A DNA stretch of 38,324 bases from NCBI RefSeq assembly GCF_903933125.1, contig NZ_CAIZIZ010000292.1, forward strand, positions 1 through 38,324, written 5' to 3'. The notes under the pieces are model-generated. The model had not been told where the DNA came from. It saw only the letters and a program-made list of their open reading frames with translations, and did no database searches. Source of the DNA: an uncultured Lamprocystis sp. (GTDB lineage Bacteria > Pseudomonadota > Gammaproteobacteria > Chromatiales > Chromatiaceae). This document shows positions 7,509-19,754 of this stretch, in pieces. The stretch's first letter is position 1. The number at the start of each line of letters is the position of its first letter. The position numbers and the translations under genes were made by a program.

Positions 7509-8477
7509 ATGGGTTCTGACTGTCTGCCGGAGTCCGACCAGCGCCCGCTGGCCATTCTACTGATGGGTCCGACTGCGGCGGGCAAGACCGATCTCGCGGT
7601 GGAACTGGTGCATCGCTTGCCCTGCTCCATCATCAGTGTGGACTCGGCCATGATCTACCGGGGCATGGATATCGGCACGGCCAAGCCGGGTCCGGAGGTG
7701 TTGGCGCAGGCGCCCCACCGGCTGATCGACATCCTGGACCCCAGTGAGTCGTACTCGACCGCGCGCTTCCGGGCCGATGCCCTGGCCGCCATGGCGGCGA
7801 TCACCGCCGCGGGTCGCATTCCACTCCTGGTGGGTGGGACCATGCTCTATTTCCGCGGGTTGCAGCAGGGTTTGGCGTCCCTGCCGGATGCCGACCCGCG
7901 CGTGCGTCAGGCGTTGCTGGAGGACGCGCAGCGGCTGGGCTGGGCGGCGTTGCATGAGCGGCTGGCGCGCCTGGATCCGGCAACTGCGGCGCAGGTCCAC
8001 CCGAACGATCCGCAACGCATCCAGCGCGCCCTGGAAGTCCATGCCATCAGTGGCGAGCCGATGAGTGTCCTGATCCGGCGTACCCAGGGTCAGGGCGCCG
8101 AACTGCCCTACCGGTTGCTCAAGCTGGTGCGCGCTCCCGCGGATCGGCAGACCCTGCACGCGCGCATCGAGCGGCGCTTTTGCGGGATGGTCGAGCAGGG
8201 GCTGGTCGGGGAACTGGAGGCCTTGTGGCGTCGCGGGGATTTGGGGGAGGACTTGCCCGCCATGCGCTGTGTCGGTTATCGACAGGTCTTGAAGTTTATT
8301 CTTGGCGGATACAATTTCGACGAGATGCTGCACCGCGGCACGATCGCCACCCGGCAGTTGGCGAAGCGTCAGATGACCTGGCTGCGGGCCGAAACTGACG
8401 GCCATTGGCTCACCGACGACCAGACCGCGCTGGAGCGCGCCTTGGCACTGATCGCGGCGGAGCACCCCTTGCGCTGA
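7509..8477 (+). CDS. miaA: tRNA dimethylallyltransferase MiaA
   Basis: This 322-aa cytosolic enzyme adds a dimethylallyl group from DMAPP to N6 of A37 in tRNAs reading UNN codons, the first step to ms2i6A. The P-loop GPTAAGKT is at about 20-27. [16 protein letters not shown] (about 43-58) and the substrate loop [17 protein letters not shown] (about 104-120) are family signatures, and [12 protein letters not shown] and CVGYRQ follow. Length is normal (E. coli 316). The start has GAGG about 9 bases before it. The miaA-hfq-hflX-hflKC order is the standard gammaproteobacterial one, without the usual mutL in front. Confidence 0.97.
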   Translation: MGSDCLPESDQRPLAILLMGPTAAGKTDLAVELVHRLPCSIISVDSAMIYRGMDIGTAKPGPEVLAQAPHRLIDILDPSESYSTARFRADALAAMAAITAAGRIPLLVGGTMLYFRGLQQGLASLPDADPRVRQALLEDAQRLGWAALHERLARLDPATAAQVHPNDPQRIQRALEVHAISGEPMSVLIRRTQGQGAELPYRLLKLVRAPADRQTLHARIERRFCGMVEQGLVGELEALWRRGDLGEDLPAMRCVGYRQVLKFILGGYNFDEMLHRGTIATRQLAKRQMTWLRAETDGHWLTDDQTALERALALIAAEHPLR

Positions 8478-8778
8478 GTGCGCGGTGCTCGCGCGGTCGC
8501 TGTCCGGTACAACACTCAGCAAGTATTGGAAAATCGTAATGGCTTTCTCGTTCCCGCTGGGTGACACTACAGGAATCTATTGCGTGGAACAGCATGTCCC
8601 GGCTGCAACCCACGTGTTGGAGCGTCTGACCTGGCCCTTGTCAACGTACCGGTCACGATGTGTGCCACGATGTAAGCACCGTCGGGGCGGCGGTTCGGCG
8701 CCAAGCCGACCATCAGCGTCAGGCGATCCATTTGAGCCGGGCAAGCTTCGCGAAACGACTACAACAAGGAGAATAAAC
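8478..8778 (+). other. Gene-free spacer upstream of hfq
   Basis: These 301 bases lie between the miaA stop and hfq start. The hfq frame is open back to 8485, but the residues upstream of the Hfq start are not like any Hfq. TTGTCA at 8638-8643 resembles a -35 box, but no fitting -10 lies 16-18 bases after it. hfq is commonly served by its own promoters in this interval; none can be assigned confidently here. Confidence 0.4.
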
Positions 8779-9027
8779 ATGTCCAAGGGCCAAAGCCTGC
8801 AAGACCCTTTCCTCAATGCCCTGCGGAAAGAACGCATCCCCGTCTCGATCTTTCTCGTCAACGGGATCAAGCTGCAAGGCCAGATCGAGTCGTTCGATCA
8901 GTTCGTCGTGCTGCTGAAGAACAACGTCAGTCAGATGATTTACAAGCACGCGATCTCGACCGTGGTGCCGGCGCGCAATGTGAAATTGCCGGCTGGCGAT
9001 GAGATCGAGGAGCCAGGCAATAGCTAA
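8779..9027 (+). CDS. hfq: RNA chaperone Hfq
   Basis: The 82-aa product forms a hexameric Sm-like ring that pairs small RNAs with mRNAs. The start ATG 8779 follows AAGGAGAATAAAC, a strong ribosome site. [20 protein letters not shown], the Sm1 segment [20 protein letters not shown] and the Sm2 motif [10 protein letters not shown] (about 55-64) are textbook Hfq. The C-terminal tail after the core is short (about 15 residues, acidic), unlike the long tail of E. coli Hfq (102 aa) but usual in Chromatiales. It is between miaA and hflX as expected. Confidence 0.98.
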   Translation: MSKGQSLQDPFLNALRKERIPVSIFLVNGIKLQGQIESFDQFVVLLKNNVSQMIYKHAISTVVPARNVKLPAGDEIEEPGNS

Positions 9028-9095
9028 GTTGCGCGGACGTTCTGTGGCCAGACGGATCACCGGCGCGGTTCACGGGTTAGCGTGCGGATGTCCCG

Positions 9096-10394
9096 ATGCC
9101 TAGCGATCTGGTGTTCGAGCGGCCCGCATCCGGCGAGCGTGCCGTGCTGGTACAGTTGGACCTCGGCGGCGCGGTGGCACTCGACGAGCGTGAGGAGTTC
9201 GACCAACTCGCCCGCGCGGCCGGTGCCGAGGTGGTTGGAACCCTGGGCGGTACGCGCGCCCGGCCGGACGCGCGGCTCTTCATCGGTTCCGGTAAAGCCG
9301 ATGAGTTGAAGGATCTGGTCGCGGCAGCAGGGGCAGATCTGGTGGTCTTCAATCATCCGCTGTCCCCGGCGCAGGAGCGCAACCTGGAGCGTCTGCTCGA
9401 ATGTCGGGTCGTGGACCGGACGGGCCTGATTCTCGATATCTTTGCTCAGCGTGCCCGTTCGTTCGAGGGCAAGCTCCAGGTCGAGTTGGCCCAACTGCGC
9501 CACCTGTCGACCCGCCTGGTGCGCGGCTGGACTCACCTTGAGCGGCAGAAGGGCGGCATCGGTCTGCGCGGTCCGGGTGAGACTCAGCTCGAAACCGATC
9601 GGCGGTTGCTGGCCAAGCGCATCGCGCTGCTCAAGCGGCGACTGGAGGGCATCGAGTCCCAGCGGGCCCAGGGGCGGCGCGCGCGCGAGAAGGCCGAACT
9701 GCCCGTGATTTCCGTGGTCGGCTACACGAATGCCGGCAAATCCACGCTCTTCAATCGGCTCACCGAGGCTGGGGTGTTCGAGGCCGATCAACTGTTCGCC
9801 ACCCTGGATCCAACCCTGCGGCGACTCGCTCTGCCCAATGGCGGGCGGGCGCTGTTGGCGGATACGGTCGGGTTCGTCAGTCGACTGCCGCACGAGCTGG
9901 TCGCGGCCTTCCGCGCCACCTTGGAGGAGACCCGCAATGCGTCGCTGCTGCTGCATGTGGTCGACGCGTCCGCCGGCCACCGGGCGCGGCTGATCAGCGA
10001 CGTGGAAACAGTGCTCGCGGAGATCGGCAGCATGGACATTCCGCGGTTGGAGGTCTGGAACAAACTCGATCTGCTGGCGGATGAACCGCCGCGCCTGGAA
10101 CGTGACAGTGTCGGTCAGCCGACCCGTGTCTGGCTGTCCGCCCGTTCGGGTGCGGGGATCGACCTCCTGCTGACCGCCATCGCGGAATTGACCGGGGGCG
10201 CGAATACCCGCCATCAGGTGCGTCTCGGCCCCGGTGACGGGCGGCTGCGTGCCTGGGTGTATGCTCACGCGCGCGTCCTGGCCGATGCGCCCGACGCGGA
10301 GGGCGGTTGGACTATGGAAATCCTGATCGCGCCCGCGGACTTGCAACGTTTTCTGGCGCACGAGCCCGAACGCGCGCAGGTGCTCCTGCACTGA
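9096..10394 (+). CDS. hflX: Ribosome-rescue GTPase HflX
   Basis: This 432-aa GTPase splits stalled 70S ribosomes. The N-terminal HflX domain (1-200) includes FNHPLSPAQERNLE and GIGLRGPGETQLETDRR, the glycine-rich family signature. The G domain shows G1 GYTNAGKST (209-217), G3 DTVGF, and G4 NKLD near 322. The length equals that of E. coli HflX (426). The start at ATG 9096 gives the family-typical FERP opening; no strong ribosome site is visible. It lies 68 bases after hfq in the conserved order and is probably co-transcribed with it. Confidence 0.96.
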   Translation: MPSDLVFERPASGERAVLVQLDLGGAVALDEREEFDQLARAAGAEVVGTLGGTRARPDARLFIGSGKADELKDLVAAAGADLVVFNHPLSPAQERNLERLLECRVVDRTGLILDIFAQRARSFEGKLQVELAQLRHLSTRLVRGWTHLERQKGGIGLRGPGETQLETDRRLLAKRIALLKRRLEGIESQRAQGRRAREKAELPVISVVGYTNAGKSTLFNRLTEAGVFEADQLFATLDPTLRRLALPNGGRALLADTVGFVSRLPHELVAAFRATLEETRNASLLLHVVDASAGHRARLISDVETVLAEIGSMDIPRLEVWNKLDLLADEPPRLERDSVGQPTRVWLSARSGAGIDLLLTAIAELTGGANTRHQVRLGPGDGRLRAWVYAHARVLADAPDAEGGWTMEILIAPADLQRFLAHEPERAQVLLH

Positions 10395-10686
10395 GGTTGC
10401 GTGAGCGAGCCCGTCATCCGGTCGCATGCGGCGGCGCAACCGGTTCCCATTTCCCTACTGTGGCGTTTGCACCGCCGCGTCTGGCTGCCTACAATCACCT
10501 GTTGGCTGTCCGACCGTGCCGGCGACCAGGTGCGCGGGTTGATTAAGCGGCCAGGCGGCTGCATCTTGACAAACTGAGTGACAAGCGGTGTTTCGTGCCC
10601 AGTCCCAATCACTATGGAATCGTCTGACTCCCAAGTCGGTCGATCCATCCCATTCAGTCTCACGCGCAGAGATAGACGGAGTAGCT
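10395..10686 (+). other. Spacer between hflX and hflK with a possible promoter
   Basis: This is a gene-free spacer of 292 bases. A perfect -35 hexamer TTGACA is at 10566-10571, but the best partner 17 bases later, TGTTTC, is a poor -10. TGACAA occurs twice, at 10567 and 10578. The hflK frame is open back to 10588, but that extension is not family-like. Because hflX and hflK are close in other species, a spacer this long suggests that hflKC has its own promoter here. Confidence 0.3.
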
Positions 10687-11865
10687 ATGGCCTGGAATGA
10701 GCCAGGTGGCGGCAACAAAGACCCCTGGAGCGGCAAGAGCGGCGGGGGCGGCGAATCAGGGCCGCCCGACCTCGACGAGGTTGTCCGCAAGCTTCAGGAA
10801 AAACTTGGCGGCCTCTTCGGCGGCAACCGGCCGGGCGGCAACAAGTCCGGCGGCGGGGGCGGCGGGTTCAACCTGCCGACCGGCAACCTGGGAAAGCCCG
10901 CCGTGGCGATCGTCCTCGGGGCCGTGCTGTTGGTTTGGCTGGCCACGGGTACGTACATCATTGCGCCCGCCGAGCGCGGGGTGGTGCTGCGTTTTGGTAA
11001 ATATGTGGATACCACGGATCCGGGGCTAAACTGGCACATCCCCTATCCAATTGAGTCGGTGGAAAAGGTCAATGTCGACGAGGTGTCCTCGTTCAGCCAC
11101 CAAGCCGCCATGCTGACCAAGGACGAGAACATCGTCGACGTGGAGTTGACCGTTCAGTCCCGCATTCAGGATGCCGCGCAGTTTCTGTTCCAGGACCAGA
11201 ACCCCGAAGGCACGTTGAAAGACGCAACCGAGACCGTAGTCCGCAAGACGATCGGCGGCAGCAAACTGGACTTTATCCTGACCGAGGGTCGCGGGGCCAT
11301 CGCGATCACCATTCAGGAGCGTGTCCAGGAGTTGATGAATCTGTACAAGACAGGTTTGCTGGTCACCTCGATCAACATGCAGCCGGCTAAGCCGCCGGAT
11401 CAGGTCAAGGAGGCATTCGACGACGCCATCAAGGCGCGAGAGGACAAGGAGCGCTCGGAAAACCAGGCCGAGACTTACTCCAACCAGGTTCTCCCGCAGG
11501 CGCGCGGCGAAGCGGCCCGGATCATCGCCGACGCCAAAGCCTATCGTGATAAGGTGGTTGCCGAGTCCGAAGGTGAGGCTGCCCGCTTCAGCGCCGTGCT
11601 GGCCGAGTACAAGAAAGCACCGGAAGTGACGCGTGAGCGGCTCTATCTCGACACCATGGAGAAGGTGCTGAGCGGCACCAACAAGATCGTGCTCGACACT
11701 CAGGAGGGCTCGAATAGTATGATGTACCTGCCGCTGGATCAGTTGGTACGGCAACGTCAGACCGTTGCCGAACCTCAGCAGCCGTTGATCGTGTCCCCGG
11801 TCGAGACCGAGGCGCGGCCAGGGACGGCGCGTCCGGTGGACCGTGATCGGAGGGCGCGTCAATGA
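10687..11865 (+). CDS. hflK: FtsH protease modulator HflK
   Basis: The 392-aa protein is an SPFH/prohibitin-type subunit that with HflC cages the membrane protease FtsH. The start ATG 10687 follows GGAGTAGCT and gives MAWNEPGGGNKDPW, the typical HflK opening. A Gly-rich cytoplasmic tail (1-72, GGGNK and SGGGGGG) is followed by one TM segment (about 76-96), then the periplasmic SPFH domain GVVLRFGKYVDTTDPGLNWH and a coiled-coil region rich in Ala/Glu (AREDKERSENQAETY). The stop overlaps the hflC start by four bases (ATGA), so the partners are translationally coupled. Confidence 0.97.
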   Translation: MAWNEPGGGNKDPWSGKSGGGGESGPPDLDEVVRKLQEKLGGLFGGNRPGGNKSGGGGGGFNLPTGNLGKPAVAIVLGAVLLVWLATGTYIIAPAERGVVLRFGKYVDTTDPGLNWHIPYPIESVEKVNVDEVSSFSHQAAMLTKDENIVDVELTVQSRIQDAAQFLFQDQNPEGTLKDATETVVRKTIGGSKLDFILTEGRGAIAITIQERVQELMNLYKTGLLVTSINMQPAKPPDQVKEAFDDAIKAREDKERSENQAETYSNQVLPQARGEAARIIADAKAYRDKVVAESEGEAARFSAVLAEYKKAPEVTRERLYLDTMEKVLSGTNKIVLDTQEGSNSMMYLPLDQLVRQRQTVAEPQQPLIVSPVETEARPGTARPVDRDRRARQ

Positions 11866-12737
11866 GCAAGTACAAGTCCTTCCTGCCGGCGTTACTCGCT
11901 GTCCTGGTCCTGCTGATCTACGCGTCGACCTTCGTTGTCAACGAGTGGCAGACGGCAATCAAGCTGCAGCTTGGTTCCATCGTCGGCAGTGACTACGCGC
12001 CCGGGCTGCATTTCAAACTCCCGATCGTGCAGGATGTCAAGATCTTCGATCGCCGGATCCAGACACTGGACGCGCCGCCACAGCGTTTTCTGACCGTCGA
12101 GAAGAAAGACGTGATTGTCGATTCGTACGCCAAGTGGCGGATCAGCGATCCGGCGCAGTATTTCCGTTCCACCGGCGGTAACGTCAGCCGGACCTCGCGG
12201 CTGCTGGCCGAGCGGATCGGTAGCAGTCTGCGCGACGAGTTCGGCAAGCGCACCATTCAGGAAGTGGTGTCCGAGGATCGTACCGAACTGATGGAAGAAC
12301 TGCGCAAGCGCAGCGACCTGCAGGCGAACGAACTGGGCGTTGAGATCGTCGATGTGCGGGTCAAGAAAATCGATCTGCCTCCCGAGGTGAGCGAGTCCGT
12401 GTATATGCGGATGCGCGCCGAGCGTGAGCGGGTGGCGAGCGACCTGCGCGCCAAGGGCAAGGAGGCGGCCGAGCGGATTCGCGCGGATGCGGATCGCCAG
12501 CGGACCGTCACGCTGGCCGATGCCTACAAAGAGTCAGAGCAAGCGCGCGGCGAGGGTGATGCCAAGGCGTCCGAGATCTACGCCAAGGCCTACACCGAGG
12601 ATGCGGATTTCTACGCGTTCTATCGCAGCCTCGGGGCCTATCGCGGGGCTTTCAATTCGGGAGGCGACATGATGGTTCTGCAGCCCGAATCGGAGTTCTT
12701 CCGCTACTTCCGCTCGCAGAGCGGCGAAGCGCCGTAA
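11862..12737 (+). CDS. hflC: FtsH protease modulator HflC
   Basis: This 291-aa SPFH protein is the partner of HflK in the FtsH-HflKC complex. It has an N-terminal TM anchor (about 7-24, LPALLAVLVLLIYASTFVV), the SPFH domain (NEWQTAIKLQLGSIVG through VRVKKIDLPPEV) and a helical Ala/Glu/Arg region (MRAERERVASDLRAKG). The C-terminus holds the family motif FYAFYRSLGAYRGAF. Length is normal (E. coli 334, most Chromatiales about 290). It starts inside the hflK stop codon. Confidence 0.97.
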   Translation: MSKYKSFLPALLAVLVLLIYASTFVVNEWQTAIKLQLGSIVGSDYAPGLHFKLPIVQDVKIFDRRIQTLDAPPQRFLTVEKKDVIVDSYAKWRISDPAQYFRSTGGNVSRTSRLLAERIGSSLRDEFGKRTIQEVVSEDRTELMEELRKRSDLQANELGVEIVDVRVKKIDLPPEVSESVYMRMRAERERVASDLRAKGKEAAERIRADADRQRTVTLADAYKESEQARGEGDAKASEIYAKAYTEDADFYAFYRSLGAYRGAFNSGGDMMVLQPESEFFRYFRSQSGEAP

Positions 12738-12827
12738 TGGTCATGGCGCGGATTGAGGTCGGCCGGGCCCCGTGGGATTCCGGTCCGCGAGGCCTGTCCG
12801 CCGCCTGGTGTGCCGCGTTTGCCGGTC

Positions 12828-13025
12828 ATGCGGGTGAGCGGCGTGCATGAACTTCTTGCTGCCGCCGCGCTGCTCCTGGTAATCGAGGGCATCTGGCCCT
12901 TCTTGAGCCCAGCGACCTTTCGACGCGCCTTGCAGAGCGTCGTCGCGGAGGCGGATGGCCCGCTCCGGCTGGCGGGGCTGGTCAGCATGTTGGCCGGCGT
13001 CGCGCTGCTGTATTTAGTCAACTAA
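12828..13025 (+). CDS. DUF2065 (YjeT-like) small inner-membrane protein
   Basis: The product is 65 aa from ATG 12828; GTG 12843 (VHELLAAA) is an equally plausible start, and neither has a clear ribosome site. It has two hydrophobic helices, ELLAAAALLLVIEGIWPFL (about 7-25) and LAGLVSMLAGVALLYLV (about 47-63). The linker FRRALQSVVAEADGPLRL is the pattern of DUF2065, which in gammaproteobacteria sits between hflC and purA or hisZ. It probably acts in the membrane near HflKC, but its function is unestablished. Confidence 0.88.
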   Translation: MRVSGVHELLAAAALLLVIEGIWPFLSPATFRRALQSVVAEADGPLRLAGLVSMLAGVALLYLVN

Positions 13026-13042
13026 CGGCTGGTCAACCAACG

Positions 13043-13070
13043 GTCGACCCGCTCCCGCGGGTCGACTGTT
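13043..13070 (+). terminator. Likely terminator after the hfl cluster
   Basis: GTCGACCCGC (13043-13052), loop TCCC, GCGGGTCGAC (13057-13066) is a perfect 10-bp stem followed by TGTTTGG. It is 17 bases after the DUF2065 stop and 31 before hisZ. The T tract is weak, so read-through into hisZ-purA is possible. Confidence 0.55.
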
Positions 13071-13097
13071 TGGCGCCGGGTCAACCGAGTAAGGTCG

Positions 13098-15631
<2,534 letters not shown>

Positions 15632-15772
15632 TTGCCGAGAATGAATCGACCAGATCACGCCGAATTTTCTTTTGTCTTCAAGGATCGGTAACAGGTGCAT
15701 CGTCAATTGGTGCGAATGTCTCCATCGCTGCAATTGACTCTGCGGCCCTGAATCGGTTACTTTGGTGAGCTT

Positions 15773-16339
15773 ATGTCGGCGCCACTACCTGAAAGACTCG
15801 ATCCTTGGCGTGCGGTTAAGTTCAAGGCCGCGTTCGCCGGCGAGGCGTCGTTGCGGTCCTTCCCGCGCCTGGCCGAGGCGGTGCTCGGGACGGCCGGACC
15901 CGCGCGCTATGAGATTCGGTTCGGGCTGGATGAGCAGGGACAAGCGGTGGCGCGGGGTCACGTTTCCATGGTGTTGCGGATGACCTGTCAGCGCTGTCTG
16001 GGTGAGTTCGAGGTGTCGGTTGATACCCCGATCGCGCTCGGCCTGGTGCATGTGCGCGGTGATTCGGACCGCTTAGGGCTGACTCAGGTTGAGGGGCTGG
16101 CCGGCGACCTGGAGCCACTGCCGCTGGGCGACGACGAGCCCGTCCGTGTTCTGGATTGGCTGGAAGACGAGTTGCTGCTCGCCCTCCCGCAGGTGCCGAT
16201 GCATCCGGCCGGACACTGCGTGGCGGCGGTCACCCTGGCCGCGTCAGAGGAGATGGTCGCCGAACGTCCCCGCAATCCGTTTGCGGCACTGGCGGCGCTT
16301 CAGGCGCGGCGATCGGGTCCGGAGGCGGACGAGCATTGA
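15773..16339 (+). CDS. yceD: YceD/DUF177 family, 23S rRNA accumulation protein
   Basis: The 188-aa protein begins MSAPLPERLDPW at ATG 15773. The conserved core MTCQRCLGEFEVSV (about 67-80), with its CxxC pair, and the C-terminal NPFAALAALQ (about 167-176) identify DUF177. In E. coli YceD is needed for normal 23S rRNA levels; the mechanism is unclear. It lies upstream of rpmF and the plsX-fab genes, the conserved arrangement. The central acidic stretch (LGDDEPVRVLDWLEDEL) is typical. The upstream maf homologue seen in enterics is absent. Confidence 0.92.
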   Translation: MSAPLPERLDPWRAVKFKAAFAGEASLRSFPRLAEAVLGTAGPARYEIRFGLDEQGQAVARGHVSMVLRMTCQRCLGEFEVSVDTPIALGLVHVRGDSDRLGLTQVEGLAGDLEPLPLGDDEPVRVLDWLEDELLLALPQVPMHPAGHCVAAVTLAASEEMVAERPRNPFAALAALQARRSGPEADEH

Positions 16340-16437
16340 AGAAATCGTGGGTGCCGTCCGGCAAACACGCGCATTTGAGTTACAACGAGCACGCGTTCCG
16401 ATCCGCATAAGGACCCGGGCGCTTTGCGGAGAGAAGC

Positions 16438-16611
16438 ATGGCCGTTCCCCAAAATCGTAAGACCCGTTCGCGGCGCGACATGCGTCGCTCGCACGACGCC
16501 CTCAGCAAGCCGACCCTGTCGGTCGAACCCACGTCCGGTGAAATTCACCTGCGCCATCACGTGTCCCCGGACGGTTTCTATCGCGGTCGTAAGATCCTGG
16601 ATAGATCTTAA
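16438..16611 (+). CDS. rpmF: 50S ribosomal protein bL32
   Basis: I translated this 57-residue gene by hand: ATG 16438 behind GGAGAGAAGC, stop TAA 16609-16611. It begins [20 protein letters not shown] and ends [10 protein letters not shown]. The MAVPQN(R/K)KT(R/P)SRR(D/G) start and H-HHVSPDG-YRGRK end are diagnostic of bL32. It lacks the zinc cysteines, so it is the C-minus form usual in gammaproteobacteria. It is placed between yceD and plsX as expected. Confidence 0.97.
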   Translation: MAVPQNRKTRSRRDMRRSHDALSKPTLSVEPTSGEIHLRHHVSPDGFYRGRKILDRS

Positions 16612-16749
16612 GTGACCGATGATGCGGAGCGTTTGGTTGTTGTACGTCCCGGAATCGTTCAGGCTGCAAGGCCGGAGGGGGCAGGGCGGCTCCGCGGTCA
16701 GGGTCGGTCTGGTGCCGGTCAACTCCCTGGTCAAGTCCCATTTCAAGCC

Positions 16750-17778
16750 GTGACTGATCGGCAGACGATCGCCTTGGATGCGATGGGCGGCGACCATGGG
16801 CCGCAGGTGATTGTCGCCGCGGCCCTGCGTTTCCTGTCGACCGAGCATTCAGTCGATTTGATTCTGGTCGGCGACCAGGCGCAGATTCTCGGTTGTCTGG
16901 GGGGGGTGATCCCGCCGTCGATACGGATCAGGCACACCACGGAGTCGGTCGCGATGGATGAGTCACCATCCAAGGCTCTGCGTGGCAAAAAGGATTCCTC
17001 AATGCGCGTGGCCATTGATCTGGTGAAGAGCGGCGAGGCGCATGCCTGTGTCAGCGCGGGGAATACCGGCGCGCTGATGGCGACCGCGCGCTTCGTCCTC
17101 AAGACCCTGCCGAACGTGGATCGCCCCGCGATCATCACGGCGGTGCCCTCGCTGCATGGTCACACGCACATGCTCGATCTTGGTGCCAATGTGGACTGCA
17201 CGGCCGAACACTTGTTGCAGTTTGCCGTGATGGGGAGCGAGTTGGTCACGGCGGTGGACGGTGTGGCGGCGCCCAAGGTTGCCCTGCTGAATATCGGTCA
17301 GGAAGAGATCAAGGGCAACGAGCAGGTCAAGAATGCCCACGAGCTCTTGTCCCGCAGCGGGCTCAATTACATCGGGTATGTCGAAGGAGACGGAATCTAC
17401 CTGGAAGACGTGGATGTGGTGGTTTCAGATGGATTCGTGGGGAATGTGGCCTTGAAGAGCAGCGAGGGCGTTGCGAAGTTCGTGCGTCACACGCTGAGCA
17501 GTCAATTCAAGCGCAACCTGTTCACCCGCCTGGCCGGCTTGGCGGCGCTGCCGATTCTGCGGGCATTTCGACGCACCATGGATCCGCGGCGCTACAACGG
17601 CGCCAGTCTGCTGGGTCTGCGCGGGATCGTGATCAAGAGCCACGGCGGGGCGGACGAGATTGCGTTTGAGAACGCGATCCATATCGCCGCGAAAGAGATC
17701 CTCTGCGACATCCCGCGCCGCATTTCCGAACAGGTCGGGCGGCATCTCGCGGCCGACCCGTTACGGGCGACCACCTGA
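16750..17778 (+). CDS. plsX: Phosphate acyltransferase PlsX
   Basis: This 342-aa enzyme makes acyl-phosphate from acyl-ACP for phospholipid synthesis. The family opening [13 protein letters not shown] fixes the start near GTG 16750 ([14 protein letters not shown]). The frame is open back to a GTG at 16612 directly after rpmF, but that 46-residue extension has no ribosome site and no family resemblance. Signatures: [35 protein letters not shown] and [13 protein letters not shown]. The stop overlaps the fabH start by one base (TGATG), which suggests coupling. The lack of a Shine-Dalgarno before 16750 leaves the exact start open. Confidence 0.95.
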   Translation: MTDRQTIALDAMGGDHGPQVIVAAALRFLSTEHSVDLILVGDQAQILGCLGGVIPPSIRIRHTTESVAMDESPSKALRGKKDSSMRVAIDLVKSGEAHACVSAGNTGALMATARFVLKTLPNVDRPAIITAVPSLHGHTHMLDLGANVDCTAEHLLQFAVMGSELVTAVDGVAAPKVALLNIGQEEIKGNEQVKNAHELLSRSGLNYIGYVEGDGIYLEDVDVVVSDGFVGNVALKSSEGVAKFVRHTLSSQFKRNLFTRLAGLAALPILRAFRRTMDPRRYNGASLLGLRGIVIKSHGGADEIAFENAIHIAAKEILCDIPRRISEQVGRHLAADPLRATT

Positions 17779-18734
17779 TGATCTACTCCCGAATCGCGGG
17801 GACCGGCGGTTACCTCCCCCAGCGGGTCGTGACCAATGCCGACCTCGAATCGATGGTCGACACGACCGATGCCTGGATCCGCGAGCGTACCGGGATCGAG
17901 AAGCGGCATCTCGTCAGCGACGGCGAGACCTGTTCCGACCTCGCCGAGCAAGCCTCCCGGCTGGCACTGGAGGCGGCCGGTCTCCCGGCCGCGGACCTCG
18001 ATCTGATCGTCGTGGCGACCACCACTCCGGACCAGTATTTTCCCAGTACAGCCTGCATTTTGCAGCAGCGGCTCGATGTCCATGGCTGTCCGGCCTTTGA
18101 TGTCCAGGCGGTATGTGCCGGGTTCGTTTATGCGTTGAGCATAGCCGACAAATTCATTCGTCTGGGCTCCGCCCGGAATGCCTTGGTGGTGGGGTCGGAC
18201 GCCTTCTCGCGCATCCTCGACTGGACCGATCGGGGCACCTGCGTGCTCTTCGGCGACGGGGCGGGCGCGGTGGTGATCGAGGCGGCGGACGCGCCCGGGA
18301 TCATCTCCACCCACCTGCACGCGGATGGTGCTTACAAGGATCTGCTGCAGATTCCCGGTGGTCTCGGCAACGGCGATTATGCGAACAACCGCGTGGAAAT
18401 GAAGGGCAACGAACTCTTTCGGGTCGCCGTCACCACCCTGAGCCGCATTGTCGAGGAGACGCTCGCGGCGAACGGCCTGGAGCGGTCCGATATCGACTGG
18501 CTGATCCCGCACCAGGCGAATATGCGCATCATTCAGGCCACCGCGCGTAAGCTCGATCTGCCCATGGAGCGGGTAGTCGTCACGGTCGCAGATCATGCCA
18601 ATACCTCCGCCGCTTCCATCCCGCTGGCGTTGGATCAGGCGGTGCGCGACGGTCGCATCAAGCGCGGTGAGTTACTGTTAATGGAAGCCTTCGGCGGCGG
18701 CATCACCTGGGGCTCGGTCCTCGCGCGCTTCTGA
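17778..18734 (+). CDS. fabH: 3-oxoacyl-ACP synthase III FabH
   Basis: This 318-aa condensing enzyme starts each fatty acid from acetyl-CoA and malonyl-ACP. The catalytic triad is C113 ([12 protein letters not shown]), H245 ([10 protein letters not shown]) and N275 ([10 protein letters not shown]). [15 protein letters not shown] and the C-terminal [14 protein letters not shown] are family marks. Length is the same as E. coli FabH (317). The start overlaps the plsX stop. Confidence 0.98.
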   Translation: MIYSRIAGTGGYLPQRVVTNADLESMVDTTDAWIRERTGIEKRHLVSDGETCSDLAEQASRLALEAAGLPAADLDLIVVATTTPDQYFPSTACILQQRLDVHGCPAFDVQAVCAGFVYALSIADKFIRLGSARNALVVGSDAFSRILDWTDRGTCVLFGDGAGAVVIEAADAPGIISTHLHADGAYKDLLQIPGGLGNGDYANNRVEMKGNELFRVAVTTLSRIVEETLAANGLERSDIDWLIPHQANMRIIQATARKLDLPMERVVVTVADHANTSAASIPLALDQAVRDGRIKRGELLLMEAFGGGITWGSVLARF

Positions 18735-18797
18735 AACAGTCAGTCGATAACGGATGCGACCCGGTTAGAATCAGCCCCCAATCAGATCTGAAGCGAG

Positions 18798-19754
18798 ATG
18801 AGACCATTGCTTGTGCTTGCCGCCTGCTTTCCCGGCCAGGGATCCCAGTCAGTGGGGATGCTCGATGCCCTTGCCGCTGCCTATCCCGAGGTCCGTGAGA
18901 CCTTCGAAGAGGCGTCCGAGGCGCTCGGGCGGGATCTCTGGGCGCTGGTCAGCGGCGGTCCCAGGGAGGCCCTCGATCAGACCGAAAATACCCAGCCGGC
19001 CATGCTGGTTGCCGGGATCAGCGTGTGGCGTGTCTGGCAAGCGCAGGGCGGCGCGGCGCCGGCCCTGATGGCCGGGCACAGTCTGGGCGAGTACGCCGCT
19101 TTGGTGGCCGCCGGTTCCTTGAGTCTGGCGGACGGCGTGCGTCTGGCCGCTGAGCGTGCACGGCTGATGCAGGCGGCCGTTCCGGCCGGTCAGGGCGCGA
19201 TGGCCGCGGTGCTTGGTCTGACGGATGAACAGGTGATTGCGGTCTGCGCCGAGGCGGCTCAGGGGGCCGTGGTGGAGGCGGTGAATTTCAACGCTCCAGG
19301 CCAGGTCGTTATTGCCGGTGAGGTGGCCGCGGTGGGCCGTGCGGTGACCGCCGCCAAGGCCGCGAGGGCCAAGCGGTCCTTGCTCCTGCCAGTCAGTGTG
19401 CCATCGCATTGTGCGCTGATGCGCCCGGCCGCGACCCTGCTGGCCGCGCGTCTGGAGGCATTGGACCTGCGGCTGCCCGAGGTTCCCGTGCTTCACAATG
19501 TGGACGCAGTTGCCGCGGATTCAGTCGCGCTCTTGCGCGAGCGATTGTGCGAACAACTGTACCGGCCGGTCCGTTGGGTCGAGACCGTGCAGGCCATGGG
19601 TGCGGCCGGGGTCTCGCTGGTTTTCGAATTCGGTCCCGGTAAAGTGCTGACCGGGCTCAACAAGCGTTGCGACAAGACTATCACCACGCTGCCGGTCTTC
19701 GATCCGGAGACGCTGACGGCGGCATTGGAGGCGACTGCAGATGCTCAAGGGTGA
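18798..19754 (+). CDS. fabD: Malonyl-CoA:ACP transacylase FabD
   Basis: This 318-aa enzyme loads malonyl groups onto ACP for chain elongation. The opening CFPGQGSQSVGML (10-22) and the nucleophile S95 in GHSLGEYAAL are present, and the histidine partner lies in VPSHCALM (near 203). The start ATG 18798 gives a short extra MRPLLVLAA before the family motif; TTG and GTG codons inside it are alternative starts. It runs 14 bases into fabG (19741-19754), an unusually deep overlap that implies tight translational coupling. Confidence 0.97.
   Translation: MRPLLVLAACFPGQGSQSVGMLDALAAAYPEVRETFEEASEALGRDLWALVSGGPREALDQTENTQPAMLVAGISVWRVWQAQGGAAPALMAGHSLGEYAALVAAGSLSLADGVRLAAERARLMQAAVPAGQGAMAAVLGLTDEQVIAVCAEAAQGAVVEAVNFNAPGQVVIAGEVAAVGRAVTAAKAARAKRSLLLPVSVPSHCALMRPAATLLAARLEALDLRLPEVPVLHNVDAVAADSVALLRERLCEQLYRPVRWVETVQAMGAAGVSLVFEFGPGKVLTGLNKRCDKTITTLPVFDPETLTAALEATADAQG

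Noticed and set aside
9057-10439. Minus-strand open frame of 460 codons opposite hflX
   Set aside because: It is a mirror of the HflX coding sequence with no recognisable domain.
15734-15763. Possible promoter TTGACT...TACTTT before yceD
   Set aside because: The -10 is poor and would place the transcript start almost on the yceD start codon.
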